From Trichosphaerium sp. ATCC 40318 (lineage: Eukaryota; Discosea; Flabellinia; Trichosidae), in assembly GCA_038496445.1 (NCBI GenBank), contig JALMLS010000353.1, positions 124,001 through 188,000 on the forward strand: DNA of 64,000 nucleotides, given 5' to 3'. The position numbers were made by a program, and so were the translations under genes. Positions 36,733 through 48,405 of the stretch are shown one piece after another (position 1 is the first letter of the stretch; the number at the start of each line of letters is the position of its first letter). Below the pieces are notes generated by a model. The model saw nothing but the letters and a program-made list of their open reading frames with translations. It had not been told where the DNA came from and searched no databases.

Positions 36733-37367
36733 TTTTGGAACTGTGTACATTCTGGTACGTAGAAAAAATTCAATGTACAGACAAAACACAAATAGCAAAA
36801 GTCAAAGATATTCTTGCACAACTTGTTTAGACTAATAAATAAAATTGTGTCCATGAAATTCCATTAACGTGGTTAAGGCTTATTGGACTTTTACAATTAA
36901 GTTCACGAGTTTGATAAGAGCAGAGATGAACGTGGGCTGGTAGTATCACTCCAAGCATTGAGGTGTGTACGATAATAGCACGTAGCACATAGGCTTCAAA
37001 CAAGCAATGAATGTAACTTCAAAGTATTGTCTTTGTTAGCCGAACGATTGTATGGCATAGCTGAGAATGGTGGTATGGCGTTAGGTTCAAAATAAGGACC
37101 ACAATATCAGTAGCAGTAGCGGTAGCTTTTTGTTTTACAGTTGTTGAAAAAGAGTCTTTTTTTTTTCTTTAATTTTTCTTTACTACTTTACAATATTAAA
37201 CCACAAAAATAACATCTTCGCGCACCATGCGTGTTGGGTGAATATATTTCAATAGACTACCTTTGAGCTAACACACGTTTTCCAGAAGCGCAAGATCGCT
37301 TTTTTTGTTTGATTCTTTTCTTTCTTTTTTCTGTTTTTCTGTTCTCTTTTAGACAACTACTGTTTTC
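36733..37367. other. Intergenic, nothing recognised
   Basis: Upstream of the mucin start and downstream of the C2 gene. No coding frame, RNA gene or notable repeat seen beyond T-rich runs near 37150 and 37310. Confidence 0.3.
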
Positions 37368-39385
37368 TTACTTAGATGTCGTTGCTACAGCAGACGGTTG
37401 ATCTACAAGAAAGTTGAGTTGAGTAAGAAAGTCAGCCATTGACATCTGTGATCTCATCTCCGGCTTTTTTGCAATCGTTGCGGTATCTTTCTGTTTGACT
37501 GGTCTTTGAAATCTTTTTTTGGGACTTGCTGGTAATGGTTTCTTTGGTTTAGGTCTTCTTGATGATGGTGTCGGTATAGGACTCTTAGGTAGAACAGGAG
37601 GTAGTTTCTTTGGTGGTACTCTAGGCGCAGGAGACTTTGGTTTTGGTATTCTTGGTTTAAATGTACTTTTAGGTGAAGGAATAGGTTTCTTTTCTTTATG
37701 TGGACGTCTGTTCGGAGGAAAACCTTTCTTTGGTGGTACGTAAGGTAGTTGTTTTGGCTTTGGTGTATATTTCGGTATTGTCTTCTTTGGTGGTCTTCTG
37801 ACAAGAGGAGCTGGTCTAGGAACAGATCTTAAAGGACCTTTTGGTGTTGGTCTTGATACCAAACGCCTTTCGGGAGCTTCACCGGAAGAGTAACTAACTT
37901 CCTCATCTGAACTTGATATTTCGAATTGAACCATACTTGATTCTTCATCGTCTAATATTGGATCGTCTGGTAAAAAATCGTCGGGAAGTATTATATCGTT
38001 TTCAACTAGAATAGAAAAAAAATCACGTGAGAAATCTTGCTTCAAAAAAAAAAAAAAAAAAAAAACACGTGTATTACGTGACGCTTAATTAATATCTTAT
38101 CGTACCTTTAAATCCCAGTAGATGTGTTACTAGCCATTGGCCCGAACTTTCTCTTCTTGTTCTTTTTGGTGCTCTTTGATGAGGGCTTCTATTTCGCTAA
38201 TTTTTTTGCATTAGATACAACACGTGGAAAAACCGAAATATCGAAGTAAAAAGCCGAGTTCTATTATGATATTTTTTGAAGCTGATAACCAGAAGTTAAC
38301 CCCCTTTTAACACCCTAAAATACCAAGGTATCTTATTGACACGTGATAAGACAGTAATTTCGTAAAAAACTAATAAAAGGAAAATAAAAATGATCACCTT
38401 TTTTATGAAAATTTCAAAAGAAAAAGGTTTACGTACGCCTGGACGGTTAAGAGCAAGGTTTGGAGATGTTCTTTGGTTTTTAATCGGTCCATTTGGTTTT
38501 ATGGGTTTAATTTGCTTGGCTATTGATGGAGCTGAACTTGTTCGTCGTAGTGCATGTCGTGGATTAGCTGGTTTGTTTGAAGATACCGTAGCTTCGATAT
38601 AAACAAAACCAACAACTTGATTACGCTTAACACACTCAACCCATTGTCCTTTCTTTTTCGCTGAGAAACTCTTAAGACTTACTACACATTTACCAATCTA
38701 TCCTGGAGTCAATCAGCTATTAATCACCATGGTTTTTCAAAAAACCCAAAAAAACAAAAAAAAAAAAAAAAGATTCTAAAGGTATCCTCTTTAGTGCTTT
38801 GTTTTGGTTTCTTTTTTAAGTCTGTTGGGCGTTGTTGGGTTTTGTTTTTCTTTCTTAATTTGTAGAACATTCGAAGGCGTATATTTACGTACAATACGTT
38901 GTGTTGTTGTCCGTATCAGCTGTACACTTAAGACACTGTGCTCAACATCAATATTTGGTGATATATAACTCCCTGTTTCGTTCCATCTTACCTCTCCCTG
39001 CACGTGATATATGTTAGAGAATTAGGTTTTTAAAACAAAGATCATTTCTAATAGGACTGAATTCTTATTTAAACGTATTTTGGAAAAAATCGAAACAACA
39101 CGTGACAACAAAATGCTGAAAGCGATGTTTTTTGTATTAATCGTTTTTGAAAATGTTAATTTTTTTTTTTGTTTTTTTACCTTTATTTGCGCTACCCCCT
39201 TTGTTTTACATATCATAGTACGTTGTTTAAGCGTCTCATCTACTAGCTCTACTGTACAGTATATTTTCTTTTTACCTAGCGCCGGTTTGTAAATCAGGGG
39301 CAACCTTCGTTTCTTTTTTTTTATATCAAATCACATCTGTATTACCTTTATACTTGGCAGATGTAATACCCACCTGCAATTCCAT
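37368..39385 (-). CDS. C2-domain protein with Pro/Lys-rich tail
   Basis: The likely start near 39385 (MELQVGITSAKYKG) opens a C2-like beta-sandwich: KPALGKKKIYCTVELVDETL, GEVRWNETGSYISPN, SVLSVQLIRTTTQR, KCVVSLKSFSAKKKG and VGFVYIEATV. C2 domains bind membranes, often with calcium; I see too few Asp to claim calcium binding. A basic linker (PNLALNRPGRNRSPHQ) joins across a long intron to an acidic patch (ILPDDFLPDDPILDDEESS) and a 120-residue Pro/Lys tail full of PxxP-like motifs (PKPKQLPYVPPKKG), ideal for SH3 partners. The 21-nt A run at about 38046-38067 is intronic. The exon 1/exon 2 junction is uncertain; the others keep frame. Confidence 0.6.
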
Positions 39386-40075
39386 CTTGCCTTGTGGCGC
39401 AAATGGTACAGTTTTTAGCGCAACCAATTAAATCAGCCCTGGCAGAAAAAGTCAAACTGAGTTGGAGATGAAATGGGCATTGGGTCGCTAGTAGTAGCTG
39501 AAAGATACTTGATTGTACAGTTTTTACGTAAGATGGAACCTGGTTTTTAACTAAACCTATCTAACAAGCGAGATTGCACTGGTTTGCTGTCTTTTATGCT
39601 TACCTTCTTGGAGCACGTGATTCTAAAAAGAACCACAGTAATTACACCAAAACATTTCTAGCAGGGAAAAAAAACCCAGCCGGAGTACTTGTGTCGCTGT
39701 ACTTTAACTAACACCGTGCGCCTTGCTCAGGTAATTAAGGTTTTATTTAAACGCCTTTATCTAGTAGGTGTGTTCACCAAAGATCTAGAGAACCGAACCA
39801 TACTAGAACCCTTACCATACGGCACTCACAGTTGTTAGCTGACCTGCTAAGTGTTGCGGTAGGATGAACGTATATCGCTAAGCTATTGATTAAAGTGATA
39901 TCTTGACATGGTTAGTATTGTTATCTAGCGTCACCATCACCGTTACGAACCGAACTCTAACTCAAACAAATAAATGTAGGAACCGGTTTTTAAAGACAAG
40001 GTGTTTTTGGATTCTATTGAATACACTACTAGCTAGTAGATAATCCTGAGAATCATCAAAAGGTTGTGCAAGCAC
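39386..40075. other. Intergenic, nothing recognised
   Basis: About 690 bases between the C2 gene start and the transporter stop. One CACGTG near 39615. I looked for tRNA-like and coding signals and found none convincing. Confidence 0.3.
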
Positions 40076-42134
40076 CTAAGGATTTAGAACTGCTGTCTCC
40101 ATCATTTCAGTCCGTCTTTTGCTCTTAGTTCTTCTAATCGCAAGCAACAGCGCAAACCAGCAAGCGATTAACAATGTAATAAGAAAAATACCGAAAGTAG
40201 CAACCCAACATTCTAAAGAAAAAAAAAGTTAATCACTTCTTTTCAAATCCGTTCTTGGGGCACCGCCCATAAAAGACTCACTTTCTCCATAGCAAGTATT
40301 TATATCATCCCCTTCATCTATATTACTTTGGTAAAGATATCCTGCAAGTTCTTGTACACCAACAAAACCAAATGAGGTTCCGATGAATAAAATTCCTAGA
40401 TTAAAACCAAAGTGTTCAGCACCAAACCAAGAGCTATGCGTAATTAGAATATAGAAATCAAATTCTTAGTTAAAGTTATTGCATACCTTACTAATATGGG
40501 TACAAGTGTATACGAGCTTCCATAAGCGAGTCCCGTCAGTATGACACTAACAAATAAAGTCCAAACTTGTTTCAATCCAAAAAGTAGAATAGTTTGAACA
40601 ACAGTTATCAACACCATCTGCGCAAGTACCCACCTACAACCATTTGAGGAACTTATTCGAAATCGTCTAAATAAATGCAGTATAAAAAGGTTCTACTGAA
40701 AATATTTCAGTTTTGTTGTGGCAGTACCATGCGTGTTCACGATCCTGATAATGATGATAAGTAAGGCCTATCGCAACTCTACCAAGGCCATTAAATGCAG
40801 GAAGTAGAGCTGTGAGATAAGCAATGAGTTTAACCGATAGATCACCGCTTCCATGCATAGAAATTGTAATGTAAGCAATATTATACCTTTTGTATCTTAG
40901 CGTATGATTCTTGTCTGCATTTAGAAGTTGTCACGTACACAAGTGATACAACTGCTGACATCGAAGGTATAAACAAAATACATAGTATCCAATAATCCCA
41001 TTGCTTCAGAGCAGCCAAAAGCGGTATTCGTTTTGATTTGCCTATTCTGTGTTGACATTGTACTCAGAGTGCTAACATACCTTGCTCTGGACCAGGTTTT
41101 GCTCTTGAGTTCACAAATATCACGCATAGAGTATAAGCCACCTATAGGATATTATCTATGAGTATGCGAAAAGATAAGTTGAAATGATTGATTTACCATA
41201 TGAGTAATTAACATAAATAGAGCATAGTTTGACAAGTCTTGCTTTAAGAAATCATCGTCTCTACCAAATATTTGAGTGTATACCAGTGCAAATAAAGTCC
41301 CTGATACACCAAAAGCAGCGGTACTAATACCAATAACGAGACCTTGTAACGAGAAGTTAAACATTAAAGTTTGTAGGCGACGCTTCCTTATCTTCATGGT
41401 ACCTTTATGACGTGCGAATTGCATGACCATAGCTTTCATACTACTAATGTACGCAGAACTCTTGTAAAAGGTGAGGATAGTCAAAAATAACTTTACAAAT
41501 AAATCACGTGCAAAGTGTTAAAAATAGTTTACTTTTATTCCAACAATGCACTTTGGTAAATTTTTATTTAACGTACCTCACCAAATCCAATCAGTGCAAA
41601 CGTGAATACAAATAACGCAACACTTGTATTATCGGTCCCTGTCAATTGCCATAGAAGCATATAACCCACCGAACTACTCACAAGGCCAAGAACAAAGCCT
41701 GAACCAGTGCCGTAATGATCAACGAGAAACCCTGTAAAAAATACGCAATTTTGCCTGTTGTTTTCAGCCAGGGCGTTAGCAGGGACACAAACTTACTTTA
41801 TAGTCACGTGTACGCACATAAAATAACCGACTGAGCTTATTAAAGAGACTTCTCTTTGTGACAGGTTGCTTTGTTGTTTTAACGCTAATAACTAGTTGGT
41901 ATATGTACAAGCAATCAAAGGAAATACGTAGGGTAAGAAAGAAAAGAAACTAGTGAAGAGACGGCAAAGTGCCTGCTTTTGTGTACTTCGCTAACGCTCG
42001 TGGGTATGTGGCATAGAGATATGAAGTTCGTACTCACCCTCAGAATAAGCATTGAATGAACCGATGAAACTACCGGCAAATAGCTGTGCTATCACACAGC
42101 ATACGAACGTAATTGCTAGCCGTACTTTGAACAT
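40076..42134 (-). CDS. Major facilitator superfamily transporter (Mch1/nodulin-like)
   Basis: The start at 42134 gives MFKVRLAITFVCCVIAQLF, the first membrane helix, then AGSFIGSFNAYSEG, a pattern common in Mch1/nodulin-like MFS carriers. Further helices are readable exon by exon: GSGFVLGLVSSSVGYMLLW, VALFVFTFALIGFGE, LQGLVIGISTAAFGVSGTL and FALVYTQIFGR, YWILCILFIPSMSAVVSLV, with a basic loop (KIRKRRLQ) in the middle. The C-terminus ends in a helix (FLITLLIACWFALLLAI) and RRTKSKRRTEMMETAVLNP. It has about twelve helices over many exons. The substrate cannot be told. It is divergent from the subtilase gene, sharing a 295-bp promoter region with one CACGTG near 42256. Confidence 0.75.
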
Positions 42135-42429
42135 ACTCTCAGATCTGTGGCTAAAAAACAATCCACAACTTAACAACAAAAGACTGTTCAACAGCTAAAG
42201 CCTCAAATGTTTAATCAACTGTTGATATCACGTTGTTTGTTATTTTTTTATTTTGTCACGTGGACACTTACTTTTTCCAAAGCGTTTAAATTACTCTAAT
42301 GTATGTACTAGCATTGTAAACCTTTGAACCGTAATGTGAGTTCCCAAAAAAAAGCTAACAAGACCCACGTCGACCTTTTTATGGAAATGTCTGAATACAT
42401 AGTTTACTTATTACCACACGTCAAACATA

Positions 42430-44889
42430 ATGTCACCAAGTACCATACTTTTTGTTGGTATTTGTTTGGTTTTAGCTGTCCAATCCAGAAGCTATTCTGT
42501 TGGAGACACTCGCGTTCTATTCACAGATGACTCATACAAACTCTCCTTTGATAATGGCATGACATGGTCCTTTTCATACCCAACAAGGCACACAATGAAG
42601 CTACGTTACCAAAACTTCGACCCTCTCGCCGAAGAAGCACCAAAAGCGCCAGAACACTTGGACTTTTCTAACGCTAAAAAACTTGGGTCAACTATCAATA
42701 CCCATTTGATTCAATTCGAGACTATCGCCCTTGCTGCATACAAAGAAGAGCTAACCGAGAAGTATGGAATGCAATTTCACTATCCAATGCCAGATCAAGG
42801 TTACATCGTTTCAGTAAAAGCAGGCACGTGACGGTAGCGCGAAGCGACAAAATAAAAGAAAACCGTTAGTTTTACCTTTCCAAGCGATTTTCTCAATCCA
42901 GTTTTGGGCTTCCCAGCCATACTCATTCCCTTTTTCTAGGCACTGATCTTGGAGATATTGAGCAACTACCTTACGTTCGTTGGGTTGGAGAATACGCACC
43001 TCAATACAAACTTCAACTGGATATTATCAACGACGCCCTTGACGAGAAGTTCTCTTCACGTGTTCGTAGATACAATATCATGACCGTTACCAAGGTATGT
43101 GTATAAAAATTGTAGTTATATTACGCTGTAATAACTGTTTATTGCGTAGGAAATCCAAGTTGAGCTCATCGCAAAGATTGAGCGCCTTGGTGCTACTGTA
43201 TTTTACTCGACTTTGAAGGGTTTCAGGATTGAAGCAAGCCTTTCAAAATCTGACCTTATGACTGTCGCCCACCTCCATGAAGTATTATCAATTGATAACT
43301 GGAGCAAACCTGAAGATGATATGGATATCGCCAGAATGATCAGCGGCGCTGATTACGTAGAAAGAGCACCAGGCGTTCCAGTAGGGTACGATTTTTCTTC
43401 CTTTTCTTTGTTCTCCATGATGCATGCCGTTCTCGCTTTTATGCTTTGAATACTTGCTCAATTACTTCCTAGATACACTGGACAAGGTGTTAGCGGAGAA
43501 GTACTCGATTCTGGTTTAAGATCAACCCATCAAGACTTCAGATACCTCAACGACAACCTTAAAGTCAGAACAAACTCTGGTTCCACCTCTCATGGTACAA
43601 GTGTTTTCGGTATCATCTTTGGAAACGGACAAGGAAACGCAAAAGCAAAAGGACTTCTTCCTTCTGCTGCTACAGCTATTTTCGGAGCGTACGTTACATC
43701 TTTCACTCTTTATTTTTGTTTTATTTTTTGCACGTGACCAAAAAAATAACTTGACCTTCAACGTCGTATTTACTTATTTCCGAATAGTTACGGAAGCCTT
43801 GGAGACCGTTACACGTACACTGAAGCTCTTGTTGATCCATCAGGTGAATTCAGAGCTGTTTTCCAAACAAACAGTTGGGGTGCTGCTCAAACAACTGAAT
43901 ACACTTCCATCTCTGCCGAAATGGACGATATCATCTTCAAGACAGATCTTTTGATCTTCCAATCCCAGAGTAACACCGGAAACACCAGAAGCCGACCACA
44001 AGCATGGGCCAAGAATATCGTATCTGTTGGAGGTGTTAAACATAAAGACACCCTAACACGTACTGACGACGAATGGACAAGAGGTGGAAGTACAGGACCT
44101 GCTTCAGATGGAAGAATCAAACCAGATTTATGGCATTTCTATGATTACATCTTCACGACATCAAGCTCTTCTGATACATCATACACACCTTCTTTCGGTG
44201 GTACTAGCGGTGCTACACCTATCACCGCAGGTTACAGTGGCCTCGTATTCGAGATGTGGGCAGATGGCGTATTTGACGGCGCGCCAGGAAAAAGAAGAAA
44301 CGTATTCGATTCTCGACCACACTCTTCTACTGCCAAGGCTCTTATGATCAACACAGCCTTCCAATACGAATTCAGCGGACTCGCTGCTGATTACGGACGT
44401 TTCAAGCAAGGATGGGGTATGGTAGACCTTCAAACAATGTTCGACGTTGCCATCGACCACGACTGGAAGTTGCCTGTTCTTTGTGATGAATGCAACCCAA
44501 TCGGACAATCCCAAACACATACATACACAACAGCTGTACCTCAAGTGACAAATCCTTCTTACTTCCAAGCTACACTTGTATACAGAGACCCAGCTGGATC
44601 TCCAAGTGCAAGCAAGCAGTTGATCAATAATATTAACCTCCGTGTTACTTCACCAAGTGGAGTTCAATACTGGGGTAATAATGGTCTTGATGTTGCTACT
44701 GAATCTGTTTCCGGTGGAAACGCTGATCTTGTCAACAATGTCGAGAATGTTATTATCGCTAAGGCTGATTATGGTGTATGGACTGTAGATGTTATTGGTA
44801 CTGAGATTAACCAGGATACAAGACCTGATACTGATATCGCTGATGTTGGATATTCATTGGTTGTTACTTTTGGAGCAAGTCCAAAATAA
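42430..44889 (+). CDS. Secreted subtilisin-family serine protease (S8)
   Basis: The start at 42430 opens a signal peptide (MSPSTILFVGICLVLAVQS) and a propeptide-like region. The catalytic domain keeps the S8 triad: Asp in SGEVLDSGLRSTHQD near 43510, His in SGSTSHGTSVFGI near 43590, Ser in FGGTSGATPITAGY near 44200, plus the oxyanion Asn in FQTNSWG near 43870. The Ser motif reads GTSGATP rather than GTSMATP. A C-terminal beta-sandwich follows (YFQATLVYRDPAGS, NNINLRVTSPSGVQYWG) as in amoebal and archaeal subtilases. The first intron (42824-42939) is GC-AG with a GCACGTGACG donor; the others are GT-AG. It probably digests food or matrix protein outside the cell or in vacuoles. Confidence 0.93.
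42824..42939 (+). other. GC-AG intron, donor GCACGTG (subtilase)
   Basis: KAG is joined to TDLGDIEQLPYVRW only if the exon ends at GCAG (42823) and resumes at GCACTGATC after CTAG. The GT inside the motif would need an acceptor that does not exist. Confidence 0.75.
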
Positions 44890-45251
44890 ATAAATCAGTT
44901 TTAGACTTTTTAACACCAAGTTAGTTTTTATTTTATTTGAAAACATGCTTCCGACTTGACCTGTATTCGCACATTTGATAGAAATGAGCTTTGACTGTTT
45001 TAACTCGGATATAAGAATAATCACGTGCAAAAACACTTAGCTGAATGCAATGTTTTGGCGTCAGCTAGATTACAGTCAACAAACTCAGAACGTGTTAACA
45101 CAACTATATCAAGCACTGTCTCTAATGTCGATTTCTACAAATATTTCTTGCAAGGTGAAAACTGCAATGGCTAAAACAGTAGTAGCGCCACTTGATGTTA
45201 TTAAAGTGTTGAATTCATAAACAATTCTGTAAAACACTTGTGGTTTTATTG
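44890..45251. other. Intergenic between convergent genes
   Basis: About 360 bases after the subtilase stop and before the GTPase stop. It contains one CACGTG near 45024. Nothing else recognised. Confidence 0.3.
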
Positions 45252-46370
45252 TTACATAAGAATGCATTTGTCTGATTTATTAGAACCTTCTTTTAATTTC
45301 ATACCAGCTTGAAGTGTAAGTTGTACCAATTCGTCACAGCCTAAAAAAAAAACCAATCAACAAAATCATTCAATGTCTCCATTACCTTGCTTGTTCTTTG
45401 CTGAGCATTCAGCATGTGAGGCAGCACCAAGTTGTTTAGCCAACGTTTGACCCTATTGGATGTTATTACTACTGAACGATAACCATCACGTGATGAAGCA
45501 AAAAAGGTGTTTGGCAACGAAAGCTCATTTTTTCGAAACGAAAAATCCTGGTCATCAAAACACGTACCGCAGCTGATGCTACTTTGGCGGCATCGCCCGT
45601 CAAGTCAGTCTTTGTTGCACAAACAATTAGTGCGAATTCCTAAAGTCACGAAAGTAAATTGTAGGACAGCAAAATAAAAAGGTTTACTCACCTCTTTGTT
45701 CACGTGCTTGCATACTTCAGGATAATATTTATCCTTCACAGCGTCAAACGACTCTGTAGAGTCGACCTCGTAGCAAATTACAAAAACATCTGTTTGTGGG
45801 TAGCTGTGGTGGGAAGGTGAGTACAAACTTACACTTCCAACAAAAAGCGAAAAAGAATTTTACAAAACGGTATTTTATACCTCAATGGCCTCAATTTATC
45901 GTATTCAGGCGATCCTAACAATAATTAAAACGTACTGCGCCTATTGCCGTTGTTTTTAATAATAGTTATACCCGCCTAAAGATGTGTGAGCGTAATCTTT
46001 TAAAGCATGCTTACAGTATCCCACAGTGCTAGAAAATAACGTCAACGGCGTAGAAAGCAGGAAGAGCTAACGTACACACTTGAACTTGTCTGTCCTTGTA
46101 ATCCAAGGCAATACTGTACTCTACAACGTGTTACTAGCACATCAACATGCCTGTAGTACCATCAAATACAGTTGGCACGTATCTAGCAAAAATGAGCAAC
46201 ATAATGGAGAATTAATGATTGTAGCACCCTGCAGGGAACTCCTTTGTTGCGTAGGTGGTCAACAGACTTGTTTTACCAACCTAATTGTTTAACGTTAACA
46301 GTTTGTCAAAATGCGTAATTATAACGCGTGCCCCATCGTTTCCAACGAACACCACCTTCAGACTCTCCAT
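45252..46370 (-). CDS. Rho-family GTPase, Rnd-like (no catalytic Gln)
   Basis: The start at 46370 gives MESLKVVFVGND. The P-loop GNDGVGKTSLL is restored only by a GC-AG intron at 46281-46331. Switch I reads YVPTVFDEYS, switch II WDTAGSPEYDKLRPLSYPQT, followed by DVFVICYEVDSTESFDAV, the ATKTDL guanine-binding motif, and ECSAKNKQGCDELV. It ends KCILM, a CaaX prenylation box. In Rho proteins the residue after DTAG is Gln61, needed for GTP hydrolysis; here it is Ser, as in vertebrate Rnd proteins (DTSGSP). The protein is therefore expected to stay GTP-bound and to act as an actin regulator at membranes. At least six introns. Confidence 0.9.
46281..46331 (-). other. GC-AG intron, donor GCACGCG (GTPase P-loop)
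   Basis: Splitting after GATGGG and rejoining at GTTGGTAAAACA gives the exact G-x4-G-K-T spacing. The neighbouring GT donor would insert two residues into the P-loop. Confidence 0.7.
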
Positions 46371-46740
46371 TTGTTGTTACTGTTCAAACTGTTAGCCTAA
46401 TGGCTTTTGGTTCATTTGGAATTCGACACCCAAAATCCACTCAATTTTTGTCAAGGTTTCGAGCCTCAACTCAAACAACGAACAACAGTGCTCTGGAACC
46501 TTATTGTGTTTTACACTTGGCTTGTTTTTAACCAGCACGTGGTTTCGTTGCCACGTGATTCAGGTGATGGCTATTTACCATGACGACTTCGAAAACAAGT
46601 TTAACTTCAGCTGGGATTGATCAAAATTAAACAGGATTTACAATGTACAACAATTTATTTACAAATAATACAACGTGTAGCCCGTGATGACCACAGGTTT
46701 GAAAAATAGTACACAGAGACGTGTGGCAATTCCACGTTCA
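46371..46740. promoter_or_regulatory. GTPase upstream region with paired CACGTG
   Basis: About 370 bases upstream of the GTPase start. Two CACGTG copies lie 14 bases apart near 46536 and 46553. This spacing resembles the pair near 1130. No coding signal stands out. Confidence 0.3.
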
Positions 46741-47478
46741 CTATGCCATGGTAGCTCGTCGTAGGTGCTTTCTGCTTGTACATTTGGATCTTTTAGCTGG
46801 TTTTGTTATATCTGTTGAATGTGCTTTTTGTATCCATGCATGTCGTCTTTCTTCAAAGTTTGCTGATGCTTGTTTGCTTAGTTTAGGCTTTGGAGAACTA
46901 GCGTAATGGCTTATTTTCTTTCTAAAGATTTGCTTGTTCGTATCCTGAAGGGAAAAAAATATTAGCTAAAAACTATCACAAAAGCATGAAGAGCAGCTCA
47001 ACGTACGTCATTTTGAACAACATTGCGGCCAGAGGGTCTTGGTGATCGTGGTGAACGTATTCCTCGTTTTTGTTCGAGCACGTTTACGCGATATCTTAGG
47101 GATAGGACATTGTCTAAAAAGAGAATAAACATCAAAAGAAGAAATGACCTTTGTTGTTTGCTGAAATAGAAATTTCAGGAATATTCATTTTCAAAAGAGA
47201 AACCGTTTCAGGTACCTTGTACATCCTCTAGACCGGCTCTTATATATCGAAGGTGAAGTAGAACGCCTTTTAGTTTTTCTACCTACGCATGATGAGTAAG
47301 CGTCTTCATATTTTTACGAAATGGCGATAAAATAGATGAGACTTACAGTAGCTTCTTGTTCTGTCATTGGTGTTTCAGAAAGGTGAACTGAGTTTCTTCT
47401 CTTCTTAATACGCTTATGTGGTACTTTAGACGTAAGAGTAGAACTACGAGAACGCATAGACTTCTTTATTTGTTGCAT
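46741..47478 (-). CDS. Small basic, SR-like protein of unknown role
   Basis: The start at 47478 gives MQQIKKSMRSRSSTLTSK and PHKRIKKRRNSVHLSE. Exons continue GRKTKRRSTSPSIYKSRSRG, SLRYRVNVLEQKRGIRSPRS and PSGRNVVQND, then DTNKQIFRKKISHYASSP and ANFEERRHAWIQKAHS, ending RKHLRRATMA. It is extremely rich in Arg, Lys and Ser, with many possible SP and RxxS phosphorylation sites, so nuclear and nucleic-acid or chromatin binding is likely. No folded domain is recognised. About 190 residues. Confidence 0.6.
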
Positions 47479-48405
47479 TGCGTCAGTTGTTGTTGTATAA
47501 AATAAGTGATTTCAGATCTTACTTAATTTACCCGGTTACCGAGGGTCATGGCGGAAAATAATTACCCGCAATTCTTAATTAGTTTATAGTTATAGATGTA
47601 TTAAACGCGCTTTTGATATCAAAGGATGGAAACTATTTGAAGAAAAAGAGTCTAGGCAACAACCGAAAATTCGCAGACTTTTCATTCACGGGGCTATTTT
47701 TTCTTCCGGTGAAAAGTCAGTTTCTTGAATTCAACCGCAATATTTCTCAAAGAAGCTATATTTAAAATAACTGCATACGTTACAGCATCTCACTTACGTT
47801 GCTCATTTGAAGATTCGGTTGTTTGATTATTCCGCGGGACGGGATTCCGGGCAAACTGGCGGCTCTTTTAAATAGCGGTTTATGGAGGCGAACACACTTT
47901 AAACCACTCATGCTGTTTAGTAAAAGATGTATGTGAATGTACACCGAAGCGATAGGTGAGTGATAGCAAGTAACTCAATAACGCAATAACCCCTTTTGAC
48001 AATCTCTAGTTAAGCGTAGAGAGGTTATTGTTTATCACACTACATTTGTTGATTTTGCTTTTTTCGTCGTGCTATCACTGTATAGTATCACGCTATCTAT
48101 TTATTGGCTCATGACGAATTCATACATACCGGGTGCGTTGTGTACATTAATGTCCGCAAGAACTGCTCGGCGATCGCAAACTAAAGGCACTTTCTAGTGC
48201 TGTCTCAGACAGCAAAACCATTGTGAACAGCAATGATAAAAACGCTTTTTTTTTTGTTTAGCACGTGTTTGAGGTTGTAGATAGACATTGGCAGTTAACA
48301 CGTGCACGCAATAATTTTTAACCAAAGCTAATTGTTTATTCAAATGTTCTTTGACGACAAAATGATGTTCTTTTTTTGTGCTATCATTGTTACTTCTGAG
48401 TTTAA
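47479..48405. other. Intergenic, long, with one hairpin
   Basis: About 930 bases between the small basic gene's start and the eEF2 stop. It contains the imperfect hairpin at 47984-48030 and two CACGTG copies near 48262 and 48297. No tRNA, snRNA or coding signal I can support. Confidence 0.35.
47984..48030. repeat. Small imperfect hairpin
   Basis: CAATAACC at 47984 pairs with GGTTATTG at 48023, and TCTCT at 48003 pairs with AGAGA at 48018, with an 11-nt bulge on the 5' side and a 10-nt loop. Could be chance or part of a small RNA. Confidence 0.35.

Noticed and set aside
37519..37743. Gly/Phe-rich plus-strand frame
   Set aside because: Antisense of the Pro/Lys-rich tail of the C2 protein.
38046..38067. 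Poly(A) run as evidence of a retrocopy
   Set aside because: It lies inside an intron of the C2 gene, and the neighbouring exons are intron-split, so it is a simple A tract.
38120..38220. A separate gene ending in an acidic coiled coil (KISEIEALIKEHQ) at 38130
   Set aside because: Another frame in the same stretch joins the exons on both sides in phase and links the C2 domain to the Pro-rich tail, so one gene is simpler. I did not exclude the alternative fully.
39880..39965. tRNA-like segment in the 39.4-40.1 kb spacer
   Set aside because: No cloverleaf with acceptor stem and T-loop could be drawn.
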